A DNA stretch of 64,000 bases. Source: Psychrobacillus sp042944905. Lineage in GTDB: Bacteria; Bacillota; Bacilli; Bacillales_A; Planococcaceae. The stretch is taken from assembly GCF_042944905.1 (NCBI RefSeq), contig NZ_CP168496.1, forward strand, positions 2,976,001-3,040,000. The letters are read 5' to 3'. Below are positions 46,335 to 53,572 of this stretch, one piece after another. Each line of letters begins with the position of its first letter. Position 1 is the first letter of the stretch. Position numbers and translations under genes: made by a program. The notes beneath the pieces are model-generated. The model did no database searches. It saw only the letters and a list, made by a program, of their open reading frames with translations, and was not told the DNA's origin.

Positions 46335-47711
46335 ATGACAGAACTAGAAACAATTCAAGTTGGGCAACAATTCCCTTTAACGATAAAAAGACTAGGGATC
46401 AATGGAGAAGGCGTGGGCTTTTTCAAACGAAGTGCTATATTCGTAAAAGGGGCTTTACCTGGTGAAGTGATTACCGCAGAAGTAACCGTAGCCAAACCAA
46501 AATACGCGGAAGCAAGTATTAAAACAATCCGACAGGCATCTCCTGACCGAGTTACTCCACCCTGCTCAGTATATGATGCATGCGGTGGGTGTCAGTTACA
46601 ACATATGTCCTATGATAGACAGCTGATTGAAAAAAGAGATTTGGTCGTGCAAGCATTGGAACGCTATATAAAAGATCTAGCTCCAACGATTGAAGTTAGA
46701 AAAACTATTGGGATGGATAATCCTTGGCATTACCGAAACAAATCCCAATTCCAAGTTAGACCATTAGGTGATAAAGTAATTGCTGGATTGTATGCGGAAG
46801 AATCGAATATGTTAATTGACATTAACGAATGTGCAGTACAACATCCAGCTACAACACATATTACAAATGAAATTAAAAAATACTTGCAAGAGCTAAATAT
46901 TCCTATTTACGATGGTAGAAACTCTAAAGGAATTGTGCGTACAATAGTCGTTCGAACTGGTATGAAAACTGGTCAAATCCAAGTGACGCTCGTAACAACA
47001 CAAAAGAAAATGCCACATAAAGAAGAATTAGTACAAAAAATTCGTGCGATCGACGCTAATATTGTGTCCATCAGTCAGAATATAAATGCGGAAGATACAT
47101 CACTTATTTTCGGTGATACAACGTTTAACTTACATGGCAAAGAAACGATTCATGAAAAACTAGGGGAATTAGCTTTCGATTTATCTGCTCGCGCATTCTT
47201 CCAGTTAAACCCGGAACAAACCAAGCATTTATACAATGAAATCGAAAAAGCTGCTGCACTTACAGGAGTTGAAACAGTTGTAGACGCTTATTGTGGCGTT
47301 GGAACAATCGGCTTATGGCTTGCGAAAAACGCAAAAGAAGTTCGTGGTATGGACATTGTCGAAGAATCGATTAAAGATGCAAAAAGAAATGCAAAACGTA
47401 ATGGCTTTAAAAATACGACATATGTGCATGGCACTGCGAAACAATGGCTACAAAAGTGGAAAAATGAAGGCTTTGTTCCAGATGTATTAACAGTAGATCC
47501 ACCGCGCGCTGGTCTTGACGATGAATTGCTCAAAACAATATTAGATATAAAACCAAAACGCTTTGTTTATACGTCTTGTAACCCTTCTACCCTTGCAAAG
47601 GATTTAGAAGCGTTAACAAAAGTTTATCATGTGAAATATATTCAACCAGTGGACATGTTTGCTCAAACGGCACATGTAGAAGCGGTAACTTTGTTGGAAT
47701 TAAAGAAATAA
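46335..47711 (+). CDS. rlmD: 23S rRNA (uracil-C5)-methyltransferase, RlmD/RumA family
   Basis: SAM-dependent m5U methyltransferase, 458 aa. N-terminal TRAM RNA-binding domain (~residues 8-68), a 4Fe-4S cluster motif (CSVYDACGGCQLQH plus Cys in INECAVQHP), and the catalytic domain with SAM motif VVDAYCGVGTIGLWLA and nucleophile Cys in YTSCNPSTLAKDLE (~residue 418). In B. subtilis a homologue (yfjO) also sits near pdaA; the exact uridine targeted (747, 1939 or both) cannot be told. RBS GAAGGA, spacing short. Confidence 0.92.
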   Translation: MTELETIQVGQQFPLTIKRLGINGEGVGFFKRSAIFVKGALPGEVITAEVTVAKPKYAEASIKTIRQASPDRVTPPCSVYDACGGCQLQHMSYDRQLIEKRDLVVQALERYIKDLAPTIEVRKTIGMDNPWHYRNKSQFQVRPLGDKVIAGLYAEESNMLIDINECAVQHPATTHITNEIKKYLQELNIPIYDGRNSKGIVRTIVVRTGMKTGQIQVTLVTTQKKMPHKEELVQKIRAIDANIVSISQNINAEDTSLIFGDTTFNLHGKETIHEKLGELAFDLSARAFFQLNPEQTKHLYNEIEKAAALTGVETVVDAYCGVGTIGLWLAKNAKEVRGMDIVEESIKDAKRNAKRNGFKNTTYVHGTAKQWLQKWKNEGFVPDVLTVDPPRAGLDDELLKTILDIKPKRFVYTSCNPSTLAKDLEALTKVYHVKYIQPVDMFAQTAHVEAVTLLELKK

Positions 47712-47780
47712 AATAACAAGACCAAGAATCAGTTGTTATTACCCCGGTCAGTTTCTCAATATATAAGAAAATAGAATTAT

Positions 47781-47822
47781 AAAAACAAGGCCAATCCCCA
47801 GAAAGGATTAGCCTTGTTTTTT
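47781..47822. terminator. bidirectional terminator between rlmD and the stress protein gene
   Basis: AAAACAAGGCcAATCC and GGATTaGCCTTGTTTT form a ~15-bp stem with one mismatch and T runs on both strands. Confidence 0.85.
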
Positions 47823-47837
47823 GTAGTTTTATTATAC

Positions 47838-48323
47838 TTAATACCTTGTAGTTGAGTTTAGATCATTGTTAATGAATGAATCAGTTTTTCTTGCATTAGG
47901 ATCCAACAATACAATTAGCTTTCCTTCATTAATATCCCGCTCATACTGATCTGCCTCATCTTCCGGAATCCCCATACCAATCAAAGCTCCAGCAAGTCCG
48001 CCTGTACCGGCACCGACTGCAATACCAGTTAATGTCGCGGCAATAGGACCTGCTGCCAAAATTGGTCCAATCCCTGGAATTGCGAGCGCTCCTACACCTG
48101 CCAATAATCCCGCGGTTCCGCCAAGAAGCCCTCCAGTTGCAGCACCAGCTGCAAGACCTTCCTCCGTTTTGGTACCTGTTTCAGCATTGACTGCTTCTAC
48201 TTCATCCCGGTCTTTTGCAACGAGTGAAATATCATTTCGGTCATAACCTTGTGCCTTTAATTCCTCAATCGCCCGGATTACATCATCACCATTGTCATAA
48301 ACTCCAATTACACGTTTATCCAT
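47838..48323 (-). CDS. general stress protein, YflT/GSP17M family
   Basis: A 161-aa protein: N-terminal YflT domain (KRVIGVYDNGDDVIRAIEELKAQGYDRNDISLVAK, split here at ~1-36), a central Gly/Ala-rich hydrophobic stretch with glycine-zipper repeats (GGLLGGTAGLLAGVGALAIPG and GAGTGGLAGALIGMG blocks), and a C-terminal half-repeat (YERDINEGKLIVLLD). The ATG at 48323 follows AGGAGG; the longer reading to 48392 crosses the promoter. A clear sigma-B promoter lies upstream, fitting a general-stress role. Molecular function unknown. Confidence 0.9.
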   Translation of the reverse strand: MDKRVIGVYDNGDDVIRAIEELKAQGYDRNDISLVAKDRDEVEAVNAETGTKTEEGLAAGAATGGLLGGTAGLLAGVGALAIPGIGPILAAGPIAATLTGIAVGAGTGGLAGALIGMGIPEDEADQYERDINEGKLIVLLDPNARKTDSFINNDLNSTTRY

Positions 48324-48365
48324 ACTGATCATCCTCCTATTCGAAAATATAAATCTACTAAATAT

Positions 48366-48390
48366 ATACCCGAAATAGTGGACGTAAAAC
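48366..48390 (-). promoter_or_regulatory. sigma-B promoter of the YflT-like gene
   Basis: GTTTTA, 13 nt, GGGTAT on the minus strand; consensus GTTTAA-N12-15-GGGTAT, with a perfect -10. Confidence 0.75.
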
Positions 48391-48454
48391 ATGAAATGGC
48401 AAAAATCTAGTTTTGCTCAATGATCTTCAAGTAATGCACAATTAGTTTTTTGTA

Positions 48455-48553
48455 TTATTGGATATTAATATCAAAAATATAAGTTATTCTTCCTTCATTC
48501 CATTCTGCGATAACTTCATAAATATAATAACCAACTTCTGAAGGTAGGGTGAC
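48455..48553 (-). pseudogene. C-terminal remnant of a lost secreted-protein gene
   Basis: Open frame with strong protein character, LPSEVGYYIYEVIAEWNEG then RITYIFDINIQ and a stop at 48455, in the style of the C-terminal strands of small Bacillales lipoproteins. It has a TGA directly upstream and no start; a shift of frame near 48553 would join it to a short open stretch (QLTEGLM). It is downstream of the lipoprotein gene at 48608. Confidence 0.4.
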
Positions 48554-48607
48554 TCATTAATCCTTCTGTCAATTGAACGGATTACAATAATTAATTGTCT
48601 GTTTTTT

Positions 48608-48985
48608 TTATTTTACCTTTAAAATAATTTTCTCTTCTTGGTCATCCCAAGCGATGAAAACTTTGAAGGAATCGTCTTTATTGTCGGGGCGCGGTCCATC
48701 TAAGCATCCTGGAATATGTTCTTTATCAACTTTCATATCATAATCAAAATTATGTTCGCATCCTGAACCACGAGGATTTGTCTGTTTAAAAGTTATTAAA
48801 CCCTTTTGAATTCCACCAATGGATTGAATTTCTATTAATTGTCGCTTGACTTCGTTTTCATCCTGGATAATCCTATATACAACCTTCCAATTTGCTGACT
48901 CACCTTCGTAAGTCAATGTTTTTTCACTGCAACCGGATAACAAACATACTAGTAAGCAGCTGATTAATACATAGTATCGTTTAAT
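48608..48985 (-). CDS. hypothetical lipoprotein, apparent ATT start
   Basis: A 125-aa protein whose signal peptide (KRYYVLISCLLVCLLSGC, lipobox LSGC) is preceded by ATT at 48983-48985, not ATG, with AAGGGGGAG 6 nt upstream. The first ordinary start codon in frame is the TTG inside the hydrophobic core, three codons before the lipobox Cys, which would remove the export signal. So either ATT is used or the start codon is mutated. The mature part contains a likely disulfide pair (GSGCEHNFDYD and HIPGCLDGP). No family recognised. Confidence 0.65.
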   Translation of the reverse strand: MKRYYVLISCLLVCLLSGCSEKTLTYEGESANWKVVYRIIQDENEVKRQLIEIQSIGGIQKGLITFKQTNPRGSGCEHNFDYDMKVDKEHIPGCLDGPRPDNKDDSFKVFIAWDDQEEKIILKVK

Positions 48986-49025
48986 ACTAAACTCCCCCTT
49001 TTAATCAATCACAGAAATGAAGTAA

Positions 49026-49493
49026 TTATTTTCCCTCTATTACTCCATCTCTATTCGTTTTTGGATTGTCCGTATATCCAAACATTCCAATGATTATGGT
49101 CAGTCCAGCGACAATAGATGGAATGCCGTGAGCGTTTATTTTCATCATCCAATACGGAACAGGCACTGAAAAATTATTCGGGTCCGATGTAGTGCTCTGA
49201 ATAATTGTATATATAACTGGAAAATAAAACGCAATGATCAAGCATGGCACAGCCACACAAGCTATAAACGACCAGTTCCATTTAACTAACCACACTTTTA
49301 TGAAAAGCAAAGAAAAATAAATGCCTATTACAAAACCTGCTATAGATTGGAACCAATATATGGGGAGAAAATGAAACGTAGTTTGCACATGATTTTTTAC
49401 CTTAAGCTCCAGATGAAAGTTAATAATTAGGAGAGCAATTAACCCAATAACCCATAATACTTTCCAAACATAAGGTGACCAGTTTTTACGTAT
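49026..49493 (-). CDS. hypothetical membrane protein, paralogue of 51153-51581, apparent ATA start
   Basis: A 155-aa protein with four predicted helices (~12-25, ~45-63, ~69-90, ~125-142), in a frame that begins ATA-CGT-AAA-AAC-TGG, 7 nt after GGAGG. The adjacent paralogue reads ATG-CCT-AAA-AAC-TGG at the same distance from its GGAGG, so ATA stands exactly where ATG is expected. The next ordinary start is a GTG at codon 36, without RBS and beyond the first helix. Shared blocks: KNWSPYVWK, VKWNW, YTIIQST, NSLGIPSIVAG-like. Function unknown; may be translated weakly or not at all. Confidence 0.65.
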   Translation of the reverse strand: MRKNWSPYVWKVLWVIGLIALLIINFHLELKVKNHVQTTFHFLPIYWFQSIAGFVIGIYFSLLFIKVWLVKWNWSFIACVAVPCLIIAFYFPVIYTIIQSTTSDPNNFSVPVPYWMMKINAHGIPSIVAGLTIIIGMFGYTDNPKTNRDGVIEGK

Positions 49494-49581
49494 AAAACAT
49501 CCTCCTTTTATTAATTATCATATACATATTAAGTTACATTTGCATGCTTATATTATTTATAAATTCAGAATTTAATAGAAT

Positions 49582-49642
49582 AAAAAAAGCACTACAGATC
49601 AACGTGCTCGGTCATATTAAGAGACCATTCAATCTAAAGTGC
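49582..49642 (-). terminator. probable terminator after the acetyltransferase gene at 49717
   Basis: Branched hairpin on the minus strand: outer AGCACT...AGTGCT and inner GGTC...GACC, ending in TTTTTTT. Confidence 0.6.
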
Positions 49643-49716
49643 TAATATTTTATGTGTTCTTGTTGAAGAAATTACATGTTTCTTTCCAACTTCAACTTAT
49701 AATTTTTTCCACTCCA

Positions 49717-50187
49717 TTATCTCAAGTTTAAATAATGAGTGGAACCTGAAAAAGTACAATTGTCTTTAAAACCAAATGCACTGTAAAACTTAGCAGCTTG
49801 CTCTGTATCAGTATGTAGTACTAAAATTTCAAAATAATTCTTTGCGTCAGAAATTATTACATTTAGCAATAATGTTCCAACAGCTATTCTACGGTATTCT
49901 TTCCCCACATAAAATCTTCTCAGTCTCCCTACTTTTTGATCATCAGAAAAGGGATCCATATTAAGGCCACCAACGGCAATTAGTACTCCTTGGTCCGTAT
50001 AAACACCGTATAAAGATTCACCTGGTTTTGTGAAAGTATTTGTACCATTTTCATATTCTTTTACTAGCCTCTCCAGAAAACGAAACCCATCTTGCTTGCT
50101 TTCTAAAACTAGTTGAAATAACTCGGCAATTATTAAATTCTGTATTCTTTTTGCTTTAAATTTCTCCATTTTATTCATATATTCCAT
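49717..50187 (-). CDS. GNAT family N-acetyltransferase
   Basis: A 156-aa acetyl-CoA-dependent acetyltransferase. The GNAT core is visible: LYGVYTDQGVLIAVGGLN (strand 2-3), GRLRRFYVGKEYRRIAVGTLLLNVII (strand 4 and acetyl-CoA loop, R-R-x-A-V-G-T form), and HTDTEQAAKFYSAFGFKDN (motif B). Substrate unknown. The ATG at 50187 overlaps the end of the upstream 63-aa membrane protein gene by 13 nt, with AAAAGGT upstream, so the two are coupled. Confidence 0.88.
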   Translation of the reverse strand: MEYMNKMEKFKAKRIQNLIIAELFQLVLESKQDGFRFLERLVKEYENGTNTFTKPGESLYGVYTDQGVLIAVGGLNMDPFSDDQKVGRLRRFYVGKEYRRIAVGTLLLNVIISDAKNYFEILVLHTDTEQAAKFYSAFGFKDNCTFSGSTHYLNLR

Positions 50188-50366
50188 AATTTACCTTTTA
50201 GTAAATCGATTAATTTATACAATAGCGATATCAAAAACGAAAGAAGAATCACAATGGTTATTCCTATCGAGTAAATAGGATCTATTTGAAAAGCGAAGGT
50301 TACTATTAAAAAGAGAATCCAACTTACTATTAAAGATAAGATAAAAATCCAATTATACTTATCCAT
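50175..50366 (-). CDS. 63-aa two-helix membrane protein
   Basis: Small protein with two predicted helices (~6-26 and ~32-54) and a short basic C-terminus (KLIDLLKGKLWNI). Strong RBS AGGAGG, 8 nt before ATG. It sits between two acetyltransferase genes, overlapping the downstream one and 4 nt after the upstream one, so all three probably form one operon. No family recognised. Confidence 0.72.
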   Translation of the reverse strand: MDKYNWIFILSLIVSWILFLIVTFAFQIDPIYSIGITIVILLSFLISLLYKLIDLLKGKLWNI

Positions 50367-50370
50367 AAAT

Positions 50371-50805
50371 CTATCCTCCTATTGTGCTTGAAAGATTCTG
50401 AATGGTATATTCACAAAAAAATCGTTCAACCCCTGGATATTTTTCACCCAAACTAGTAATGTTAAATCCATTCTTTTCATAAAATTTCACTGCTCCTTTA
50501 TCTGTTTCAGCTTTTATAGAACTTAAAGAATGTTTATCACAAACAAACTTAATCATTTGACTTCCAATGTTATTTCCTCTGACAATTGGCGATACTGCTA
50601 TATGCTTTATTTCACAACTGGCTGCATTAATAAAGGTAATACCAATACAAGCAACTATCTTATCTTGCAGCTCAAGTCCATACAATTTGTGTTCAGGAGA
50701 TGGTATGTATTTTTCATACTCAAGGTCAACCCTATCTTTAGATGTAGCATAAGAAAAAAGCTCTCTTATCTTTGGATGAATTGTTATAGAGCTAATTTTT
50801 TTCAT
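50371..50805 (-). CDS. GNAT family N-acetyltransferase
   Basis: A 144-aa acetyltransferase: GLELQDKIVACIGITFIN (strand 2-3), CEIKHIAVSPIVRGNNIGSQMIKFV (strand 4 with R-G-N-N-I-G acetyl-CoA loop) and KAETDKGAVKFYEKNGFNI (motif B). Substrate not predictable. The ATG is preceded by AAAGTGG. First gene of the three-gene operon with the 63-aa membrane protein and a second acetyltransferase; the two acetyltransferases are not close paralogues. Confidence 0.88.
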   Translation of the reverse strand: MKKISSITIHPKIRELFSYATSKDRVDLEYEKYIPSPEHKLYGLELQDKIVACIGITFINAASCEIKHIAVSPIVRGNNIGSQMIKFVCDKHSLSSIKAETDKGAVKFYEKNGFNITSLGEKYPGVERFFCEYTIQNLSSTIGG

Positions 50806-50938
50806 ATATTATCCACTTTATCCTCAGTAGGGATACATCCCCACTCACAACATCTATTAAATTTCCAGTTTTAAAGAAAATCAAAGAATTCTTGATAAAA
50901 ATCACTTTCCTTCTTCCAATAATTTCTCTTTCATTCAA

Positions 50939-51118
50939 TTATCTCTCGGTTTTATTTTTGGTTTTTAGCAATTGGAATGAAACAATAAAATTCCTTATAT
51001 AGAACCCCATTAAGCATACTAATAATAACGGCCATTTTATTTCTCCAATTACTAATGAAAGCAATACAAACAGAACTATAGAGCCAATTATGCTTATTAA
51101 ATAATCATTTAACTTGAT
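50939..51118 (-). CDS. 59-aa two-helix membrane protein, apparent ATC start
   Basis: An open frame with clear protein character (KLNDYLISIIGSIVLFVLLS, then LVIGEIKWPLLLVCLMGFY and a polar tail KTKNKTER) that begins directly after a TAA with ATC at 51116-51118; GGGGTGG lies 5 nt before this codon. There is no ATG, GTG or TTG before codon 19, which is inside the first helix. The natural reading is M-KLNDY... with ATC in place of ATG. Two helices predicted (~8-24, ~29-48). Function unknown. Confidence 0.55.
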   Translation of the reverse strand: MKLNDYLISIIGSIVLFVLLSLVIGEIKWPLLLVCLMGFYIRNFIVSFQLLKTKNKTER

Positions 51119-51152
51119 TTATACCACCCCATTCTGTTAGCTTTAACTCGCT

Positions 51153-51581
51153 TCATTCTCTCTTTCCAAACATACCAACCATCAGAGTAATTCCTGCCAC
51201 AATCGAGGGAATCCCTAAAGAGTTTATATTCATAATCCAATATGGAATTGGTACAGAAAAACTATTCGAATCTGATGAAGTACTTTGAATAATTGTATAT
51301 ATAACTGGGCTATAAAAAGCAAGAATTAGAAATGGAATAGTCACACAAACTATTAAAGGCCAATTCCACTTGACAGACCAAACTTTTACGAAAATGAATG
51401 AAATATAAATACCAAAAACAAAATAAGCAGTTGGTAAGAACCAAAAAATAGGCAGCGGTTGAAACGTAATTGCAACATGATTCCTTACCTTAAGCTCTAG
51501 ATGATAAATGATAAACAGTAAAACAATTAATCCCACTCCCCATAATAATTTCCAAACATATGGTGACCAGTTTTTAGGCAT
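51153..51581 (-). CDS. hypothetical four-helix membrane protein
   Basis: A 142-aa protein, paralogous to the one at 49026-49493. The ATG at 51581 follows AGGAGG at 7 nt; the longer reading to 51686 has no RBS. Four predicted helices (~12-28, ~42-63, ~70-92, ~122-137); conserved blocks KNWSPYVWK, SVKWNW, SPVIYTIIQST and SLGIPSIVAG. No characterised family recognised. The duplicate genes enclose the acetyltransferase operon and a small membrane protein gene. Confidence 0.78.
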   Translation of the reverse strand: MPKNWSPYVWKLLWGVGLIVLLFIIYHLELKVRNHVAITFQPLPIFWFLPTAYFVFGIYISFIFVKVWSVKWNWPLIVCVTIPFLILAFYSPVIYTIIQSTSSDSNSFSVPIPYWIMNINSLGIPSIVAGITLMVGMFGKRE

Positions 51582-51678
51582 AAAATTTCCTCCTTCTCCT
51601 ATAAAACTCTTACAATTATCATATACATAACTGGATACATTTGTATACCAAAACGCTAAATATTCTGACTTCAATTCG

Positions 51679-51740
51679 AAAAGCACTACTGTTTCTTCTG
51701 TACGCTCTTGAAAAGAGGTACATGAACCAGTAGTGCTTTC
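51679..51740 (-). terminator. terminator of the MFS transporter gene
   Basis: AAGCACTACTG and CAGTAGTGCTT form an 11-bp stem with a long loop; it lies just after the stop at 51747. Confidence 0.6.
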
Positions 51741-51746
51741 TAAACT

Positions 51747-52931
51747 TTAAAATAAAGGCGTTATTCGTTTCTTTTGCGGATTGGCAAAAAAGATAATACA
51801 GGAAAGCGTTCCTAGTAGAAGTGCAACTAATACTAAAAAACTAACCCCTTCGAAAAGTTGGATAAATAAACCTCCCAAAAACGGTCCTGAAAGACTTCCA
51901 ATACTAAAAGATATTCCACACATTAAGTTTCCAGTTGGTAGAAGAACCTTTGGTGTTAAGTCAGCCATATAAGAAATCCCTAGTGAGAAAGTCGATCCAA
52001 CAAACATTCCTGCGATGAAAAATAAAATCCCTATCGTTAAAGCGGATGTTTCAAAAAAGCTTGCTGTTGCAAAAGTAAGAGCTCCTAAACCGAGCATTAG
52101 TATAAGTACTTTTCGTCTTCCAATTTTGTCGCTTAATACACCAAGAGGTAATTGCGAGACCACCCCGCCCATTGAAAATGCCGCTAATATGTAGGATAAA
52201 CTGGTTACTTCAATCGCATTACGAAGTGCATAAACTGGATAAATGGCATTTAACGATGATTCCAAAAATCCATAGCAAAATGGTGGTATAAATGCTACCC
52301 ATGCAATTGCGAAAGTTGCCCCAAATCGTTTCCAAGTTCCTTCGTAGGCAGGAGAACTTTTAAATATCTCTGGTTTTTCATTCTTAACGAAGAAAATGAG
52401 TAACCATGCTCCTAAACAAAGAAGGCTTGAAACGATAAATGGCAATCCTTGAAAAATATTGACAAGTTGAACAAACAAAGGCCCCACGGCAAAACCAACT
52501 CCAAAAGAAAGACCATATATAGCAATATTTCTTCCTAAACGATGCCCGGGAGAAAAACTCGTAATCCATGTTTGTGTCGAGAAATGAAGAGCGTGATCTC
52601 CTATTCCAATTAATAACCTTAAAATAAACCAAAATGCGACACTTTTCCAAATAGGGAAGAGCATTAACGATGTAATTACAATAAGCCCGCCTATCATAAT
52701 AATTGGCTTATAGCCAAACTTTCGAAGTGGTGGCTCAATAAATGGCGATATTAATAATGTGCCGATATAAAGTCCTGTAGCACTTAACCCATTCAGCGTT
52801 GCACTTACTCCGTCTTGCTCAAATATAACGGATATAAGCGGTAATAACATTCCTTGTGAAAATCCTGAAATCGATACAATCGTAACGAGTATCCAAAACC
52901 TTTTTCTTTCGACTGCTGTAAATTGCTGCAT
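51747..52931 (-). CDS. MFS transporter
   Basis: A 394-aa major facilitator with 12 predicted helices. The loop 2-3 motif reads FIEPPLRKFGYKPIIMIGG and the loop 8-9 motif GVLSDKIGRRKVLILMLG, a clear MFS signature repeat. It probably exports drugs or metabolites (inference from the DHA1-like pattern); the substrate is not predictable. RBS AAAGAGG. Monocistronic, with a terminator downstream. A short separate transcription unit lies upstream on the same strand. Confidence 0.9.
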   Translation of the reverse strand: MQQFTAVERKRFWILVTIVSISGFSQGMLLPLISVIFEQDGVSATLNGLSATGLYIGTLLISPFIEPPLRKFGYKPIIMIGGLIVITSLMLFPIWKSVAFWFILRLLIGIGDHALHFSTQTWITSFSPGHRLGRNIAIYGLSFGVGFAVGPLFVQLVNIFQGLPFIVSSLLCLGAWLLIFFVKNEKPEIFKSSPAYEGTWKRFGATFAIAWVAFIPPFCYGFLESSLNAIYPVYALRNAIEVTSLSYILAAFSMGGVVSQLPLGVLSDKIGRRKVLILMLGLGALTFATASFFETSALTIGILFFIAGMFVGSTFSLGISYMADLTPKVLLPTGNLMCGISFSIGSLSGPFLGGLFIQLFEGVSFLVLVALLLGTLSCIIFFANPQKKRITPLF

Positions 52932-53018
52932 ACATTACCTCTTTAATATGTTCAAAGTTATTCTAAAGAGTAGTGTAACAGACAATACCTTCGTTTTATA
53001 TAAAAAACTGGTCAAGAA

Positions 53019-53063
53019 AAGGCCCAGTCGGTATCTGCAATAGATTGACTGAGCCTTTTACAT
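53019..53063 (-). terminator. hairpin terminator upstream of the MFS gene
   Basis: AAAAGGCTCAGTC and GACTGGGCCTTTT (minus strand) form a 13-bp stem with one mismatch, with T-rich flanks. It marks the end of a short transcription unit at 53058-53200. Confidence 0.75.
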
Positions 53064-53165
53064 ATAACTAGTATCCTTTTGAGTACTCATAATTGCATTT
53101 GCGGCTTTATTGCCGGTGAAATGTCTGAACCCCCTCCTTCTATTGGTTGAATGGTTTTCGACTAT
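53058..53165 (-). CDS. possible 35-aa peptide, apparent ATA start
   Basis: An open frame beginning ATA at 53163-53165, 9 nt after AAAGGAGG: VENHSTNRRRGFRHFTGNKA, then ANAIMSTQKDTSYM and stop, directly followed by a terminator. The competing reading from GTG 4 nt nearer the RBS encodes only nine residues. Possible promoter upstream TTTACA-N17-TAAAGT. Hydrophilic, basic; no family recognised. It could also be a small RNA or a leader without a peptide product. Confidence 0.4.
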   Translation of the reverse strand: MVENHSTNRRRGFRHFTGNKAANAIMSTQKDTSYM

Positions 53166-53326
53166 TCACTACGGCCTCCTTTCTATGTATGCCTTAAAGA
53201 CACTTTATCATATAAACTGATAAGTGTAAATATTCAAAACAGATAAATTATTAAAATAACTCTTTAGACCTATCTTTTATTTTCATTTTCCTTTATTCTA
53301 TACTTACGAAAAGGTGGTGTTATTCT

Positions 53327-53512
53327 GTGGGCAAACAAATTTCAAATCCAGAACAACAAGTATCTTATTTAAAAGATCGACTCCAAATGTTTTTAGAAGT
53401 CTTAGATTCAATTGAACCTGAAACAACTGAACTTGAAGATATTGACCGTCTTATTCAAATGATGGATGACTTAGAGTTAAAAATGGAGCAGTTTAAAAAT
53501 AATAAAGAATAG
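53327..53512 (+). CDS. SE1561 family protein
   Basis: Small 61-aa acidic helical protein with GTG start 8 nt after AAAAGGTGG. Sequence features QQVSYLKDRLQMFLEVLDSI and ELEDIDRLIQMMDDLELKME form two amphipathic helices. It matches the small uncharacterised SE1561 family of staphylococci and Bacillales in length and pattern. Function unknown. It is followed at once by a strong terminator, so monocistronic. Confidence 0.82.
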   Translation: MGKQISNPEQQVSYLKDRLQMFLEVLDSIEPETTELEDIDRLIQMMDDLELKMEQFKNNKE

Positions 53513-53519
53513 CTTTTAG

Positions 53520-53560
53520 ACAAAAGAAGTTTGGAATGATCTATTTCCAAACTTCTTTTG
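53520..53560 (+). terminator. terminator of the SE1561-family gene
   Basis: CAAAAGAAGTTTGGAA and TTCCAAACTTCTTTTG form a 16-bp perfect stem with a short loop and T-rich end, 8 nt after the stop. Confidence 0.88.
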
Positions 53561-53572
53561 TCATTGTTTAGA

